Assembly (NCBI RefSeq): GCF_000626675.1
Contig: NZ_CP006842.1
Span: 248,001-312,000 of the forward strand
Direction of reading: 5' to 3'
DNA: 64,000 nt
Source of the DNA: Corynebacterium glyciniphilum AJ 3170
GTDB lineage: Bacteria; Actinomycetota; Actinomycetes; Mycobacteriales; Mycobacteriaceae
The translations under genes were made by a program, and so were the position numbers. Below the pieces are notes generated by a model. The model saw nothing but the letters and a program-made list of their open reading frames with translations, was not told where the DNA came from and made no database searches. The stretch's first letter is position 1. Each line of letters starts with the position of its first letter. This document shows positions 26,280 through 35,171 of the stretch, piece by piece.

Positions 26280-26340
26280 ATTTGAGTCACCGCCCAGATC
26301 ATCTTCCACCCCCGGAAATGATCTGGGCGGTGACTCAGAT
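26280..26340. repeat. GAGTCACCGC inverted-repeat element, copy A
   Basis: Two 23-nt arms (26280-26302 and 26318-26340), with one G-T type mismatch, share the core GAGTCACCGC / GCGGTGACTC and enclose a 15-nt loop. The element lies between the convergent mycolyltransferase and hipA remnant. Confidence 0.9.
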
Positions 26341-26342
26341 CG

Positions 26343-27477
26343 TTAGAGAATGCGTGCGCACTGGTCGGTGATTGCGTTCGCACGGGAGGACATGAGCTTC
26401 TCGGATGACGGGGGCGTCTGCCGAGGGCCAGGTGCCAATGTCTGAGTTCTATTTCCCCGGGGACATTGCGTCCTCCGATCTTCATCGCAACTGTGGAATC
26501 AGGTTTGTACGGCAGGATCGCCGCGATGTCATAGGCGGGTGCCAACCTGACTGGCCGGTCTATCGGATAGATGAGGGGGGTAGTTCTTGGCGTGGGCATC
26601 CGGGTTTCCCAACAGGACGTTCAGGATCAGCAATTTGGTGAAGTCTTCATGGAGGCGTTGGTCAGGAGCGGATTTCTTCAAGAATTGTGCGATCTCGTGT
26701 GCCTGGGATCCACCATCGGATGTGTACTTATTGTCGGGATGAATGTGCATCGCCTGGCATAGGTCTTCCTGGTGGATCCGGAGGACGTCGCCGTCGATGA
26801 ACTCCCGGTCCCACCTCGTGCTGACCACTGCCGGGATACCATCGAACACCTGGAGTTCTGTCCAGGCGGGCCGCCGAGGTAATGGAGAGTCTGAAGGCAG
26901 AGGACCTCGTTGAGGGCATGTAAAGGCAGTGGTCCGGCAGGTTTGATGATATGCGTCGTGGCTACTGACCCGTCTGCTTCACACCACTGTGACGTTGCAG
27001 GCTCTCGGCCGAGTGCGATCTTCGACTGCATCCTGGCCAGCGACCAGCGTTCGTTGACTGGCATCCAGCTGTCCTCTGCAGCTCCGGCTATCTGGCGCAA
27101 TCGTTGGGCGACGTCGTCGTCAGAGAGCGGCACGGTCCGGGGGTAATCGTTCGGGTTCTCGGTCGGGGAAGAAACTGAACGGCACCGGCGCATTCGCGAC
27201 CAATTGCGCTCAAAAGTGAGAAGGGGTTGCGGGCGCTGACATCATGGTCGCGTGCCATCTTTTCCTTGGCCCGCTCGTTGCCCCGGCACCAAGCCTGCGA
27301 TGAAGGATTCTACGCGTTCAGGGCCCCACCTGCGGGTGGTCGTTGGAAGCGACAGTGACACAGTTCCTGGCCGGTGTAGTCCTCGTCGTAGGTCAGCCAA
27401 TGACGTCCACCCTTTTCTTGGCTTAGCGTGCCGACTCCCTCTCCGAGAAGGTACACCGTCAAGTGTTTCGCCGTCAT
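26343..27477 (-). pseudogene. Decayed hipA-like toxin kinase gene
   Basis: HipA-like segments occur in order but in several frames: MTAKHLTVYLLGEGVG at the start (27477), then TVSLSLPTTTRRWGPERVESFIAGLVPG, NERAKEKMARDHDVSARNPF, WSLARMQSKIALG with THIIKPAGPLPLHALNE, RIHQEDLCQAM with LLGNPDAHAKN (kinase catalytic loop), LAPAYDIAAILPY with VAMKIGG, and a short end KLMSSRANAITDQCARIL. At least five frameshifts separate them, and the first frame hits a stop at 27310. HipA is a Ser/Thr kinase that targets glutamyl-tRNA synthetase. The start overlaps the hipB stop by 4 nt, the normal operon arrangement. Sequencing error could explain one shift but hardly five. Confidence 0.85.
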
Positions 27478-27905
27478 CGGTTTCCCTCGGGCATCTTGGC
27501 GTTATGCTCTGCAAAGAGGTTGTTGGGGAACTCTCGGGTCTCTGCGGGGAGCGCTCTTTCTTCGATCTTCTTCCCGAGTTCAGCGATCCTCTCCTGAGCC
27601 GGGTGGAACGCGTTGAGCGAGGAAGCAAAACTGTCCCAGGTAGGCATATCTGGGTTCGGCTGTGCAGCGTCAGTTGCGGCTGTCGTCCCGCTATCAGGTG
27701 CCGCCGCTGAGATCGTCAGTGTGAGACCTAGCGTGCTGAGTATTGCTAGGATACGGTCCTGCCCGCGCTCAAACTGGCTGATCCACGGTCGGGAGACTCT
27801 GAGGCGCTCGGCGAGCTCTTCCTGCGTAATCCCACGTTCGGCACGTGCCGGTTTCACGGAGGCCACCAGCTGATCGATTCGGGTGACCGGGACGGATATG
27901 GTCAT
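27474..27905 (-). CDS. HipB-like antitoxin (Xre-type HTH)
   Basis: The protein has 143 residues. An Xre helix-turn-helix lies at about 18-70 (ARAERGITQEELAERLRVSRPWISQFERGQDRILAILSTLGLTL), as in HipB, which represses the operon and neutralises HipA. The C-terminal extension (about 75-143) has a WDSFASSLNAFHPAQERIAELGKKIEERALP segment of unknown role, longer than in the classical 88-residue E. coli HipB. The gene overlaps the start of the frameshifted hipA. With the toxin broken it could survive only as a regulator. Inverted repeats upstream may be its operator. Confidence 0.82.
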   Translation of the reverse strand: MTISVPVTRIDQLVASVKPARAERGITQEELAERLRVSRPWISQFERGQDRILAILSTLGLTLTISAAAPDSGTTAATDAAQPNPDMPTWDSFASSLNAFHPAQERIAELGKKIEERALPAETREFPNNLFAEHNAKMPEGNR

Positions 27906-27966
27906 CGGGACACACCCTCGATAGTGAACAGGAATGCGACGTTAGATAGAGACTACGCTCTCGCAC

Positions 27967-28008
27967 GTCGTCTGTGTCTAACATTTTGGGATGTTAGATG
28001 CAGACGAC
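27967..28008. promoter_or_regulatory. Inverted repeat upstream of hipB, candidate operator
   Basis: Two 18-nt arms (27967-27984 and 27991-28008), two mismatches, separated by TTTGGG; the inner 8 bp (TCTAACAT/ATGTTAGA) are perfect. A third half-site, GACGTTAGATAGAGAC, lies at 27938-27953 closer to hipB. The element could instead be the terminator of the LysR gene that ends at 28041, but the extra half-site favours an operator. Confidence 0.5.
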
Positions 28009-28040
28009 ATTGGCACGAACGGCGACGCTGCGACGCAACT

Positions 28041-28970
28041 TCAATCGGCATTGGCATACCGAATCGGGTCTCCGAGGATCTTTCGGGCCGCATCCACGAA
28101 CGCCTTTGTCCGCTCGGTGACCCGCGAGGCGGTCGGTACGAGCGAGACGACGTCCAGCGGGCCGTGATCACATGCGAGCTCGGCGGCAACATAAGCGATG
28201 CCTTCATAGCTGACCGGGTGACGTGTTCTCTGGGTGAGGAGTGAGTACCCGAGGCCGCGCGAAACAAGTCCCCGGATGACTTCGAAGTCACCGGTACGGT
28301 ACCGGACCTGTGGTTCCGCGCCTTCAGTACGGAACAGGGAGAGGAAGTACTGGTCCGCAGGCTCAAGATCGAAGAGGATGAGCGGGTCCGACGCGAGGTC
28401 GGCCAGTGCCACAGGACCAGTTCCTGCCAGCTCATGGGTCTCGGGAAGGAGGACGTAGGGAGGGAAGGCGCCGAGAGGGAGCAGCGTCCCCCGGTCCGGA
28501 AGGTCGTCCTTGAACGGATAGTCGTAGACGACAAGCAGGTCGAACCGTCCCTGGGCGAATCCTTCGAGCAACTCGCTGCGTGACCCTTCGGTGAACTGGA
28601 TGGTCAGTTCCGGGTACTGGTCCGCGAACTCCGCGATGATTCTCGGTAAGAGGAGCGGGGCGATGGTCGAGTAGCAACCGACTGTCAGTGTGCCCGACAC
28701 ATCGGTGCCGAGCGATGTTGCATTCACCTCGAGGTCTTCCGCTTCCCGCAACAGTGCCCGCGCCCTGCCGAGGACAGTACGTCCTTCTCCGGTAGGGGAG
28801 AGGCCGCGGGCATGGCGGGTGAAAAGCCGGACGCCGAGCGTGTTTTCCAACTCGGTAACCGTGGTCGACACCGCTGACGCAGAAAGATAGAGACGTTGGG
28901 CAGCGGCGGTGATGCTGCCCGCGTCAGCGACGGTGACGAAGTAGTCCAGCTGGCGGAGAGTGATGTTCAC
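28041..28970 (-). CDS. LysR-family transcriptional regulator
   Basis: The protein has 309 residues starting at a GTG. The HTH occupies residues 4-60 (LRQLDYFVTVADAGSITAAAQRLYLSASAVSTTVTELENTLGVRLFTRHARGL) and the substrate-binding-like domain begins near 92 (GTLTVGCYSTIAPLLLP). It follows the MHS transporter gene by 9 nt and could share its transcript, or use a TAGCGT box that overlaps the transporter stop codon. It is a close paralogue of the LysR at 30535-31443, with which it shares the GxLxxGCxxTxAPxxLP motif and FxxxxxDQYFLSLFR-type segment, so both may sense related ligands. Confidence 0.88.
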   Translation of the reverse strand: MNITLRQLDYFVTVADAGSITAAAQRLYLSASAVSTTVTELENTLGVRLFTRHARGLSPTGEGRTVLGRARALLREAEDLEVNATSLGTDVSGTLTVGCYSTIAPLLLPRIIAEFADQYPELTIQFTEGSRSELLEGFAQGRFDLLVVYDYPFKDDLPDRGTLLPLGAFPPYVLLPETHELAGTGPVALADLASDPLILFDLEPADQYFLSLFRTEGAEPQVRYRTGDFEVIRGLVSRGLGYSLLTQRTRHPVSYEGIAYVAAELACDHGPLDVVSLVPTASRVTERTKAFVDAARKILGDPIRYANAD

Positions 28971-28979
28971 TGTTCCACG

Positions 28980-30386
28980 CTACCGCGCCGGAGCGCTCTG
29001 GCCTTCTGCGTCCCGGTCACCGTCGTCAGCTGAACTGGTGCCCGTGCCAGTACGAGTAACAGGGGCCTCGTTCTTGTCAGCGATGAACCCGATCCCCTTC
29101 GTCTCAGGGATCGTGGAGACGGTCACGAGTCCGACCAGGGCGACGACCATCAGCGTGAAGGCCGGAATCATGATGTTGTCCGTCCAGTCGATCAACCAGG
29201 TGTTGAGGTACGGCAGTGTACCTGCGAAAAACGCGCCGGCGACGCTATACGCCATCGATAGTCCGGACTGTCGGGTCCGGGTCGGGAACAACTCGGCAAC
29301 GGTAGAAGCGTGTGTACCGAGGATGAGGGCGAGGATGGCGGAGAGGACGAACGTCGCACCGAACCCGGAGACGGACGTGCCCTGATTCATCCACAGGAAC
29401 ACCGGCCAGGAAAGCACCAGCAGCAGTACACCGGCGGCAAGTAGGACGGGTTTGCGGCCCCAGCGGTCGGAGGCCTTGCCTGAGAGCGGAATGATCAATG
29501 CCGCGGTCAGCGATGCGATCACCGATAGGCGCGCGGCGGTCCCCGCGTCGAATCCCACCGTGTCCTCCTGGTAGGTGAGCAGGTAGGTGAGCACGACGTA
29601 GAAGGTGCAGTTCATGAAGATCTCAATGCCGACCGTCTGGAGGAACTGCTTCTTGTTGTACTTGAAGACTTCCTTGATGGGAGCAGTCGGCACTTCCTCG
29701 GCTTCTTCGAGTGCGCGATAGTCCGGGGTGTCTTCGATCTTCGTGCGGATGTAGTAGCCGACGATGGCCATCGGCACGGTGATGAGGAAGGGGATACGCC
29801 ATGCCCAGTCGGTGACTGTCTGGTCATCGAATACGGCGAAGAGCACCGCAACGACACCGGAGGCGAGGAGGAAGCCCATGACCGAGCCGAACTCGATCCA
29901 CGAGCAGTTGAAGCCTCGCTTGGACGGCTTGGAGTACTCGGCAAGGAACGAAGCGGCTGAGCCGAACTCGCCGCCGGCTGCGATCCCCTGGATGATGCGT
30001 CCGATGATCAGCAGTACCGGAGCCCATACTCCGATTGACTCGTAAGACGGCGTGAGCCCGAGCATCAGAGTGCCCACAGCCATCAGGATGATAACGAGCG
30101 AGAGCGTCTTCTTACGCCCCAGTGTGTCCCCGAGGTGGCCGAAAATGACGGAGCCGACCGGACGGAAGAAGAAGGCGATGGCGAAGACGCCGAAGACGGC
30201 GAGCAGGCCGGTGGCCCCGCCTGACTCCGGGAAGAACACGTCGGAGATGGTGGTGGCCAGGTAGGCATACACGGCCCAGTCGAACCAGTGAACAAGCACG
30301 CCGACCGACCCCGCGACGACGCTTCGGCGCAGGGTTCTTTCGTCTATGTCGTGGGGGTCTGGGGCAGTCGTCGTGGTACCGGGCAT
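28980..30386 (-). CDS. MHS-family (MFS) metabolite/proton symporter
   Basis: The protein has 468 residues and twelve membrane spans. The N-terminal motif VGVLVHWFDWAVYAYLATTIS, the HLGDTLGRKKTL loop and the IIGRIIQGIAAGGEFGSAASFLAEY helix are hallmarks of the metabolite:H+ symporter group that includes alpha-ketoglutarate, citrate, proline/betaine and shikimate carriers. Import of an organic acid or betaine for the oxygenase operon across the LysR gene is a reasonable guess. AGGAGG precedes the ATG at 30386, and a TAGCAT box (30444-30449, minus) could be its promoter. Confidence 0.88.
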   Translation of the reverse strand: MPGTTTTAPDPHDIDERTLRRSVVAGSVGVLVHWFDWAVYAYLATTISDVFFPESGGATGLLAVFGVFAIAFFFRPVGSVIFGHLGDTLGRKKTLSLVIILMAVGTLMLGLTPSYESIGVWAPVLLIIGRIIQGIAAGGEFGSAASFLAEYSKPSKRGFNCSWIEFGSVMGFLLASGVVAVLFAVFDDQTVTDWAWRIPFLITVPMAIVGYYIRTKIEDTPDYRALEEAEEVPTAPIKEVFKYNKKQFLQTVGIEIFMNCTFYVVLTYLLTYQEDTVGFDAGTAARLSVIASLTAALIIPLSGKASDRWGRKPVLLAAGVLLLVLSWPVFLWMNQGTSVSGFGATFVLSAILALILGTHASTVAELFPTRTRQSGLSMAYSVAGAFFAGTLPYLNTWLIDWTDNIMIPAFTLMVVALVGLVTVSTIPETKGIGFIADKNEAPVTRTGTGTSSADDGDRDAEGQSAPAR

Positions 30387-30534
30387 GAGGTCCTCCTCGA
30401 AAGTGGTCCGGACAATTCCTGTTCGTCCGACTTCTTGGAGGACAATGCTAAAACTCCGGGAGTGTGTTGGCCATCACAATAAACAGAAACAGGGTTCGGA
30501 TAATATGAATACACATTCCGGAAACAGTGAAGAT

Positions 30535-31443
30535 CTATTCTTGCAACAGGGCATTCCGGCAGGCTTCGAGGAATGCCTGGCTCTTCAGGGACAGAGGTTC
30601 TCCGGACCGGTAGACGACGCCGGTCTGTAGGCGAGAGCGCACGCCAGCGATGGGCAGGCGGACCAGCTGGAATCCGTCATTGGTGAAGTCGTGTGCGGGG
30701 CGCTGGTTCAGGATCGTGTAGCCGTGACCGCGGGCCACCATGGAACGCACCACTTCCATGGACTCGAACTTCTGGTGGACTACCGGTCTCAAGTGCGCGT
30801 CGCGGAACAGAGACAAGAAGTAGTTCGTGGATTTGTCCATGTCCAGCAAGATCAGGGGAAGCTGAGCAAGCTCGCGAAGGCTAACGGACGAACGTTGTGC
30901 CAGCGGGTCGTCCTCTGCGACTGCGGCGTAGATGGGCGCCTCGGTGATCCGTTCGAAGTCGATGTCCCGCCCATAGTCGAAATCGTAGGTCAGTGCTACC
31001 TCGATCTCTCGTCGCTGCAGCAGTGAAATTACTTGGTCAGCGGTGACCTCGTGAACTGTGCAGGTCAGTCCGGGTGAAGAGGCCTGCAATCGTTCGAGTA
31101 CTTCGGGGAGCCAGTACGGTGCCAGGGTAGTGAAACAACCGGCGGCGAGGGTGCCGGTGAGCTGTCCAGGAGAGAGCGCGCTGACCGCGTCATCGACTGA
31201 TTCCAGGACATGGATCACGGCCGCGTGGAAGGCCCGCCCCTGTTCTGTGAGAACCACGCCCTTGGATCTCCGGCGGATGAACAGTGTGGTGCCGAGGGAC
31301 TTCTCGAGCTGATGTATCGCCGTACTTACGCCTGATTGGGCGACGAAGAGCTCGTCGGCGGCGGCGGTCATGGATCCGAGTTCGGCAACCCGGGTGAAGT
31401 AGCGCAGCTGAGTGAGAGTGAGTGAGTCACGAGACTTTGACAC
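30535..31443 (-). CDS. LysR-family transcriptional regulator, divergent from FMO operon
   Basis: The protein has 302 residues from the GTG at 31443 (VSKSRDSLTLTQLRYF), chosen because GAAGGGC lies just upstream and LysR proteins rarely have the 15 extra residues of the ATG at 31488. HTH: LTQLRYFTRVAELGSMTAAADELFVAQSGVSTAIHQLEKSLGTTLF. Its divergent position 123 nt from the FMO-RidA-DUF1028-M20 operon makes it the probable activator of that operon and perhaps of the MHS transporter behind it. Confidence 0.85.
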   Translation of the reverse strand: MSKSRDSLTLTQLRYFTRVAELGSMTAAADELFVAQSGVSTAIHQLEKSLGTTLFIRRRSKGVVLTEQGRAFHAAVIHVLESVDDAVSALSPGQLTGTLAAGCFTTLAPYWLPEVLERLQASSPGLTCTVHEVTADQVISLLQRREIEVALTYDFDYGRDIDFERITEAPIYAAVAEDDPLAQRSSVSLRELAQLPLILLDMDKSTNYFLSLFRDAHLRPVVHQKFESMEVVRSMVARGHGYTILNQRPAHDFTNDGFQLVRLPIAGVRSRLQTGVVYRSGEPLSLKSQAFLEACRNALLQE

Positions 31444-31566
31444 GGGCGGCCCTTCGTATGGATGCGGATAGCCGATATATAACAACATTGTAAATCAGCT
31501 AAGGTGATGCAGAATATCATTAAATCATGGTTGCTATATCTGTGGTGACTGCAGAAACTGAATTTC

Positions 31567-32880
31567 ATGACAGCCACCGAAACCACCGAAGTTGTCGTCA
31601 TCGGCGCCGGCCAGTCAGGCATTGCGACGAGTGAGCACCTGACAGCTGCCGGTATTCCGCACATTGTCCTGGAACGCGACCGGATCGCTGAGAAATGGCG
31701 CACCGGACGCTGGGACTCGCTCTGCGCTAACGGCCCCGCCTGGCACGACCGGTTCCCGAACCTCACCTTTGCCGATCCCACCCCGTCCGGGGCTGAGCCG
31801 ATCGACGGGGAAGCCTTCGCCCACCACGATCGCGTCGCACAGTACTTCGAGGACTACGCCGCCGGCTTCGCCGCCCCGGTACGCACCGGGGTGGAGGTCG
31901 TCTCGGTATCGAAACGTGCCCGGCAGAACGGTTACCTCATCGTCTGCGCTGATGGTGCGACCATCGTTGCTGATCACGTTGTCTCTGCCACCGGCCCCTT
32001 TCAAGTACCAGTGATTCCGCCGGTCATCTCCCAGGATGTCGCGGACAGCTGCGGAATCACCCAGATCCACTCCGCGGACTACGACAACCCGCAGAGCCTG
32101 CCGGACGGTGGTGTGCTCGTGGTCGGAGCCGGGTCGTCCGGCCTGCAGATCGCCGCGGAACTGAACAAGGCAGGAAAGGACGTCACTCTCGCCGTTGGTG
32201 CGCACGACCGTCCGCCACGCCGATACCGTGGCCGCGACAACGTCTGGTGGCTCGGTGTCCTCGGCAAATGGGACATGGCTGCCCCGCCGGTGGGCGCCGA
32301 ACACGTTACGATCGCCGTCACTGGTGCGGAAGGCGGGTACACCGTCGACTTCCGCGACCTGGCTGCCGACGGTATCCACCTTGTCGGACGTGCGGAGAAC
32401 TGTGACGCTGACGGCATCTTGTACTTTCGTGACGACCTCGCTGACAACATCCACGCTGGCGACAGAAATCTCCTCGGCCTCTACGCCGAAGCCGACGCGT
32501 ACATCGAGGTCAACGGCCTGGACCTTCCGGAGGAACCCGAGGCGTGGGTGCTCGGCCCCGACCCGGTGGACGTCACCGACCCGGTGCTCAGTCTCGACCT
32601 GGCCCGGTCCGGAATCCGTACCGTTGTGTGGGCGACCGGCTACGGCGTCGACTACTCCTGGTTGAACGTCGACGGCGTCACCGACGACCGGGGACGTCCG
32701 GTCCATCAGCGCGGGGTGAGCCCTGCCAACGGCGTGTACTTCGTCGGCCTGCCCTGGCTGTCGCGACGGGGCTCCAGCTTCATCTGGGGCTGTTGGCACG
32801 ACGCGAAGTACGTCGTCGACGAGATCATGATCCAACGCGGTTACGCCGCCTACACCCCTGAGAAGGAGACCGCCCGATGA
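31567..32880 (+). CDS. Flavin-containing monooxygenase
   Basis: The protein has 437 residues. The FAD-binding GxGxxG is VVVIGAGQSGIATSEHL near the N-terminus, the FMO-like linker reads IHSADYDNPQSLPDG, and the NADPH site is VLVVGAGSSGLQIAAEL (about 179-195). The pattern resembles the YUCCA/Trk-type group of flavoprotein monooxygenases that oxidise a nitrogen, carbonyl or indole-type substrate using NADPH and O2. It is the first gene of a tightly packed operon (4-nt overlap with RidA), followed by an enamine deaminase and a peptidase-like hydrolase. That order suggests oxidation producing an unstable imine or ester intermediate. The substrate is unknown. Confidence 0.85.
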   Translation: MTATETTEVVVIGAGQSGIATSEHLTAAGIPHIVLERDRIAEKWRTGRWDSLCANGPAWHDRFPNLTFADPTPSGAEPIDGEAFAHHDRVAQYFEDYAAGFAAPVRTGVEVVSVSKRARQNGYLIVCADGATIVADHVVSATGPFQVPVIPPVISQDVADSCGITQIHSADYDNPQSLPDGGVLVVGAGSSGLQIAAELNKAGKDVTLAVGAHDRPPRRYRGRDNVWWLGVLGKWDMAAPPVGAEHVTIAVTGAEGGYTVDFRDLAADGIHLVGRAENCDADGILYFRDDLADNIHAGDRNLLGLYAEADAYIEVNGLDLPEEPEAWVLGPDPVDVTDPVLSLDLARSGIRTVVWATGYGVDYSWLNVDGVTDDRGRPVHQRGVSPANGVYFVGLPWLSRRGSSFIWGCWHDAKYVVDEIMIQRGYAAYTPEKETAR

Positions 32881-33281
32881 AACACACCCGCATCCGCCCC
32901 TTCAATACAAAGGACACCTACCCGGAGCAGAACCTCGACAACGACCTATGCCAGGCCGTCGTCGCCGGGGGAGTGGTCTACCTGCGCGGACAGATCGGCC
33001 AAGACCTCGACACTCGCGAGAGCGTCGGTGTCGGTGACGTCGAAGCCCAGGCAGAGAAGGCGATGGCCAACATCGCGCTGCTCATGGAGGAAGCTGGCGG
33101 CAGTCTTGAGGACCTCGTCAAAGTTACCGTCTACCTCACTGACATCCGTTTTCGGGAGACGGTATACCGGGTAATGGGACGCTGGCTGAAGGGCGTCCAC
33201 CCGGTCTCCACGGGCCTGGTGGTCGATGCCCTGGCGCGCCCTGAGTGGCTTGTCGAGATCGACGCGACGGCGGTGCTGTAG
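32877..33281 (+). CDS. RidA-family enamine/imine deaminase
   Basis: The protein has 134 residues, typical of the YjgF/YER057c/UK114 trimer family. The family end motif appears as ARPEWLVEIDATAVL with the active-site Arg, and RGQIGQDLDTRESVGVGDVEAQAEKAMANIALLMEEAG, VKVTVYLTDI are conserved positions. Such proteins hydrolyse reactive enamines or imines, or act as pathway-specific members like RutC. Coupling to the FMO gene (ATGA overlap) suggests it deals with the oxidation product. Confidence 0.9.
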   Translation: MKHTRIRPFNTKDTYPEQNLDNDLCQAVVAGGVVYLRGQIGQDLDTRESVGVGDVEAQAEKAMANIALLMEEAGGSLEDLVKVTVYLTDIRFRETVYRVMGRWLKGVHPVSTGLVVDALARPEWLVEIDATAVL

Positions 33282-33283
33282 AC

Positions 33284-33952
33284 ATGACTTTCTCCATCAT
33301 CGCCCGGGATGCCGATGGCGCCCTCGGCATGGCCGTCTCCTCGTCCTCCCCGGCCGTTGCGGCACGGTGCCTGCACTTGCGCGGTGGTGTCGGTGTGGTC
33401 GCGTCGCAGAACATCACTGATCCGCGGTTCGGGCCTTATCTACTCGACCTCCTCGCAGACGGACTGAGCCCGGCGGAGGCAGTCACCCGACTGCAAGCCG
33501 ACGACGACACACTCGACTACCGCCAGATCAGCGTCCTTGCTCCTTCTGGCGCCGGCACCGCCCACTCCGGGCGACACACACTGGGCACGTACGCTTCCTC
33601 CGTCGGCGCTGACGCCGTTGTCGCCGGCAACATGCTCGCCGCCACCTCTGTCCCCGATGCCATGCTCGCCGAATTCGGCGACACCGGCGGCGAGCTGGAA
33701 ACCCGCCTGCTCGCCGCCATGCAGGCGGGCTTGGGGGCCGGGGGAGAGGCCGGGCCGGTGCATTCCGCTGGCCTCGCCGTCATTCGCGGCGCCGGATGGG
33801 CAGAGACCGATCTGCGCGTGGACTGGTCGGAGGATCCGCTCGGCGATCTGGAAATGCTACTGGAGACCTGGCTGCCACAGCGTGACGACTACGTCACCCG
33901 TGGCAAAGACCCAGCATCATCTCCCTCCTACGGGGTGCCCGGCGATGAGTGA
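33284..33952 (+). CDS. DUF1028 family Ntn-hydrolase-like protein
   Basis: The protein has 222 residues. The N-terminus MTFSIIARDADGALGMAVSSSSPAV is the DUF1028 signature (usually described with an Ntn-hydrolase fold), followed by GVGVVASQNITDPRFGPYLLDLLADGL and YASSVGADAVVAGNML. Its function is not established; family members are often found beside RidA proteins and amino-acid or peptide hydrolases, as here. It starts 2 nt after the RidA stop codon and overlaps the next gene by 8 nt, so all four genes should be one transcript. Confidence 0.85.
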   Translation: MTFSIIARDADGALGMAVSSSSPAVAARCLHLRGGVGVVASQNITDPRFGPYLLDLLADGLSPAEAVTRLQADDDTLDYRQISVLAPSGAGTAHSGRHTLGTYASSVGADAVVAGNMLAATSVPDAMLAEFGDTGGELETRLLAAMQAGLGAGGEAGPVHSAGLAVIRGAGWAETDLRVDWSEDPLGDLEMLLETWLPQRDDYVTRGKDPASSPSYGVPGDE

Positions 33953-35111
33953 CGTGGAGGCACACAAGGAGATTCTGAAGGATGCGGTCAGTGCGGCACA
34001 GCTCGATCTCGTAGCACTGTCCGAGTGGTTGCACGCCCATCCGGAAACCGCCTGGCAGGAGCACGAGTCCGCGGCACGGTGCGCCGCTTTTCTGCGGGAC
34101 CGTGGCTTCAGCGTCAGGGAGAACTTCGTCGACCTGCCGACTGCCTTCCATGCCACCTACGGCAGCGGCCCGTTCCGCCTCGCGCTGATGGCCGAATACG
34201 ATGCCCTGCCGAACATCGGTCACGCCTGCGGCCACAACCTCATCGCTTCCATGTCCCTCGGAGCCGCCGTCGCACTATCGTCTGTGGCGGATGACCTCGG
34301 CCTCACCGTGGAAGTCTTCGGCACTCCCGCCGAGGAAGGTGGTGGAGGCAAGATCGAGATGCTCGACCGAGGGGCCTTCGACGGCCTTGATTTCGCGATG
34401 ATGGTGCACCCCGCGCCAGTGGACGTCGTCCGCGCCCGCCCCTTTGCCGTCGAACACTGGGAAGTCACTTACACCGGGCAGGCGGCGCACGCGGCGTCCT
34501 ACCCGACGGAAGGAGTCAATGCTGCCGACGCCTTTACCGTCGCTGAAGTCGGCATCGCCCTGCTGCGACAACAGCTGCCGTCCAGCGTGCGGGTGCACGG
34601 GATAGTGACCCACGGCGGAGATGCCCCCAACGCGATCCCTGGCCGGACCCGGGGACGGTGGTACGTGCGTGCCAACGATATGCAGCAGCTCAAAGAGACT
34701 GGCGACAAGGTCAAGCGCTGCTTCGAGGCTGGTGCCCTGGCTACCGGATGCGAGGTGGAGATCCGAGACGAATCCAAGCCCTACTCCGACTTCCGCACTG
34801 CCGATCGTGCCCTGCGGTTCTACGAGGACAACGCCCGGGCTCTCGGCCGGGATTTGCACCGCGAGGGCGACGGCCCCGAGGCGGACATGTGCCGGGCATC
34901 GACCGACATGGCGAACGTGTCCTGGGCAGTGCCTGCCATCCACCCGTACATCGGTGTGGGCTCCTATCCGGTGCTGAATCACCAGGCACCCTTCGCCGAG
35001 GCATGCGTGGGGCAGGTGGCAGAACAGACCCTGTTCGATGGGGCCGTGGCCCTGGCCTGGACGGCGGTGGACATCGTGTGTGCTCCGACTGAAGGTGTCG
35101 GGTCGGCCTGA
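33945..35111 (+). CDS. M20-family amidohydrolase/peptidase
   Basis: The protein has 388 residues. Metal-site motifs of the M20D (aminoacylase / p-aminobenzoyl-glutamate hydrolase-like) group are present: HAHPETAWQEHESA, LMAEYDALPNIGHACGHN, the general-base pair in GTPAEEGGGGK, and MMVHPAPVD. A dimerisation domain occupies the middle (VTYTGQAAHAASYPTEGVNAAD). It probably cleaves an N-acyl or amide bond at the end of the pathway started by the FMO. The start at 33945 lies in the DUF1028 gene end; a longer frame reaching 33537 is an artefact of overlap. Confidence 0.88.
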   Translation: MSDVEAHKEILKDAVSAAQLDLVALSEWLHAHPETAWQEHESAARCAAFLRDRGFSVRENFVDLPTAFHATYGSGPFRLALMAEYDALPNIGHACGHNLIASMSLGAAVALSSVADDLGLTVEVFGTPAEEGGGGKIEMLDRGAFDGLDFAMMVHPAPVDVVRARPFAVEHWEVTYTGQAAHAASYPTEGVNAADAFTVAEVGIALLRQQLPSSVRVHGIVTHGGDAPNAIPGRTRGRWYVRANDMQQLKETGDKVKRCFEAGALATGCEVEIRDESKPYSDFRTADRALRFYEDNARALGRDLHREGDGPEADMCRASTDMANVSWAVPAIHPYIGVGSYPVLNHQAPFAEACVGQVAEQTLFDGAVALAWTAVDIVCAPTEGVGSA

Positions 35112-35157
35112 CACCCGCTGTTCACTCCTTAGATCACTGAGATCCACCCAGGTCACC

Positions 35158-35163
35158 TAGCCT
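35158..35163 (+). promoter_or_regulatory. -10 box, leaderless promoter of the lamin-tail gene
   Basis: TAGCCT ends 8 nt before the GTG at 35172. Confidence 0.45.
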
Positions 35164-35171
35164 GCGAGGAT

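Noticed and set aside
26231..26599. Separate small protein-coding genes in the hipA region
   Set aside because: Each short frame corresponds in order to a part of one HipA protein, so they are pieces of a single broken gene.
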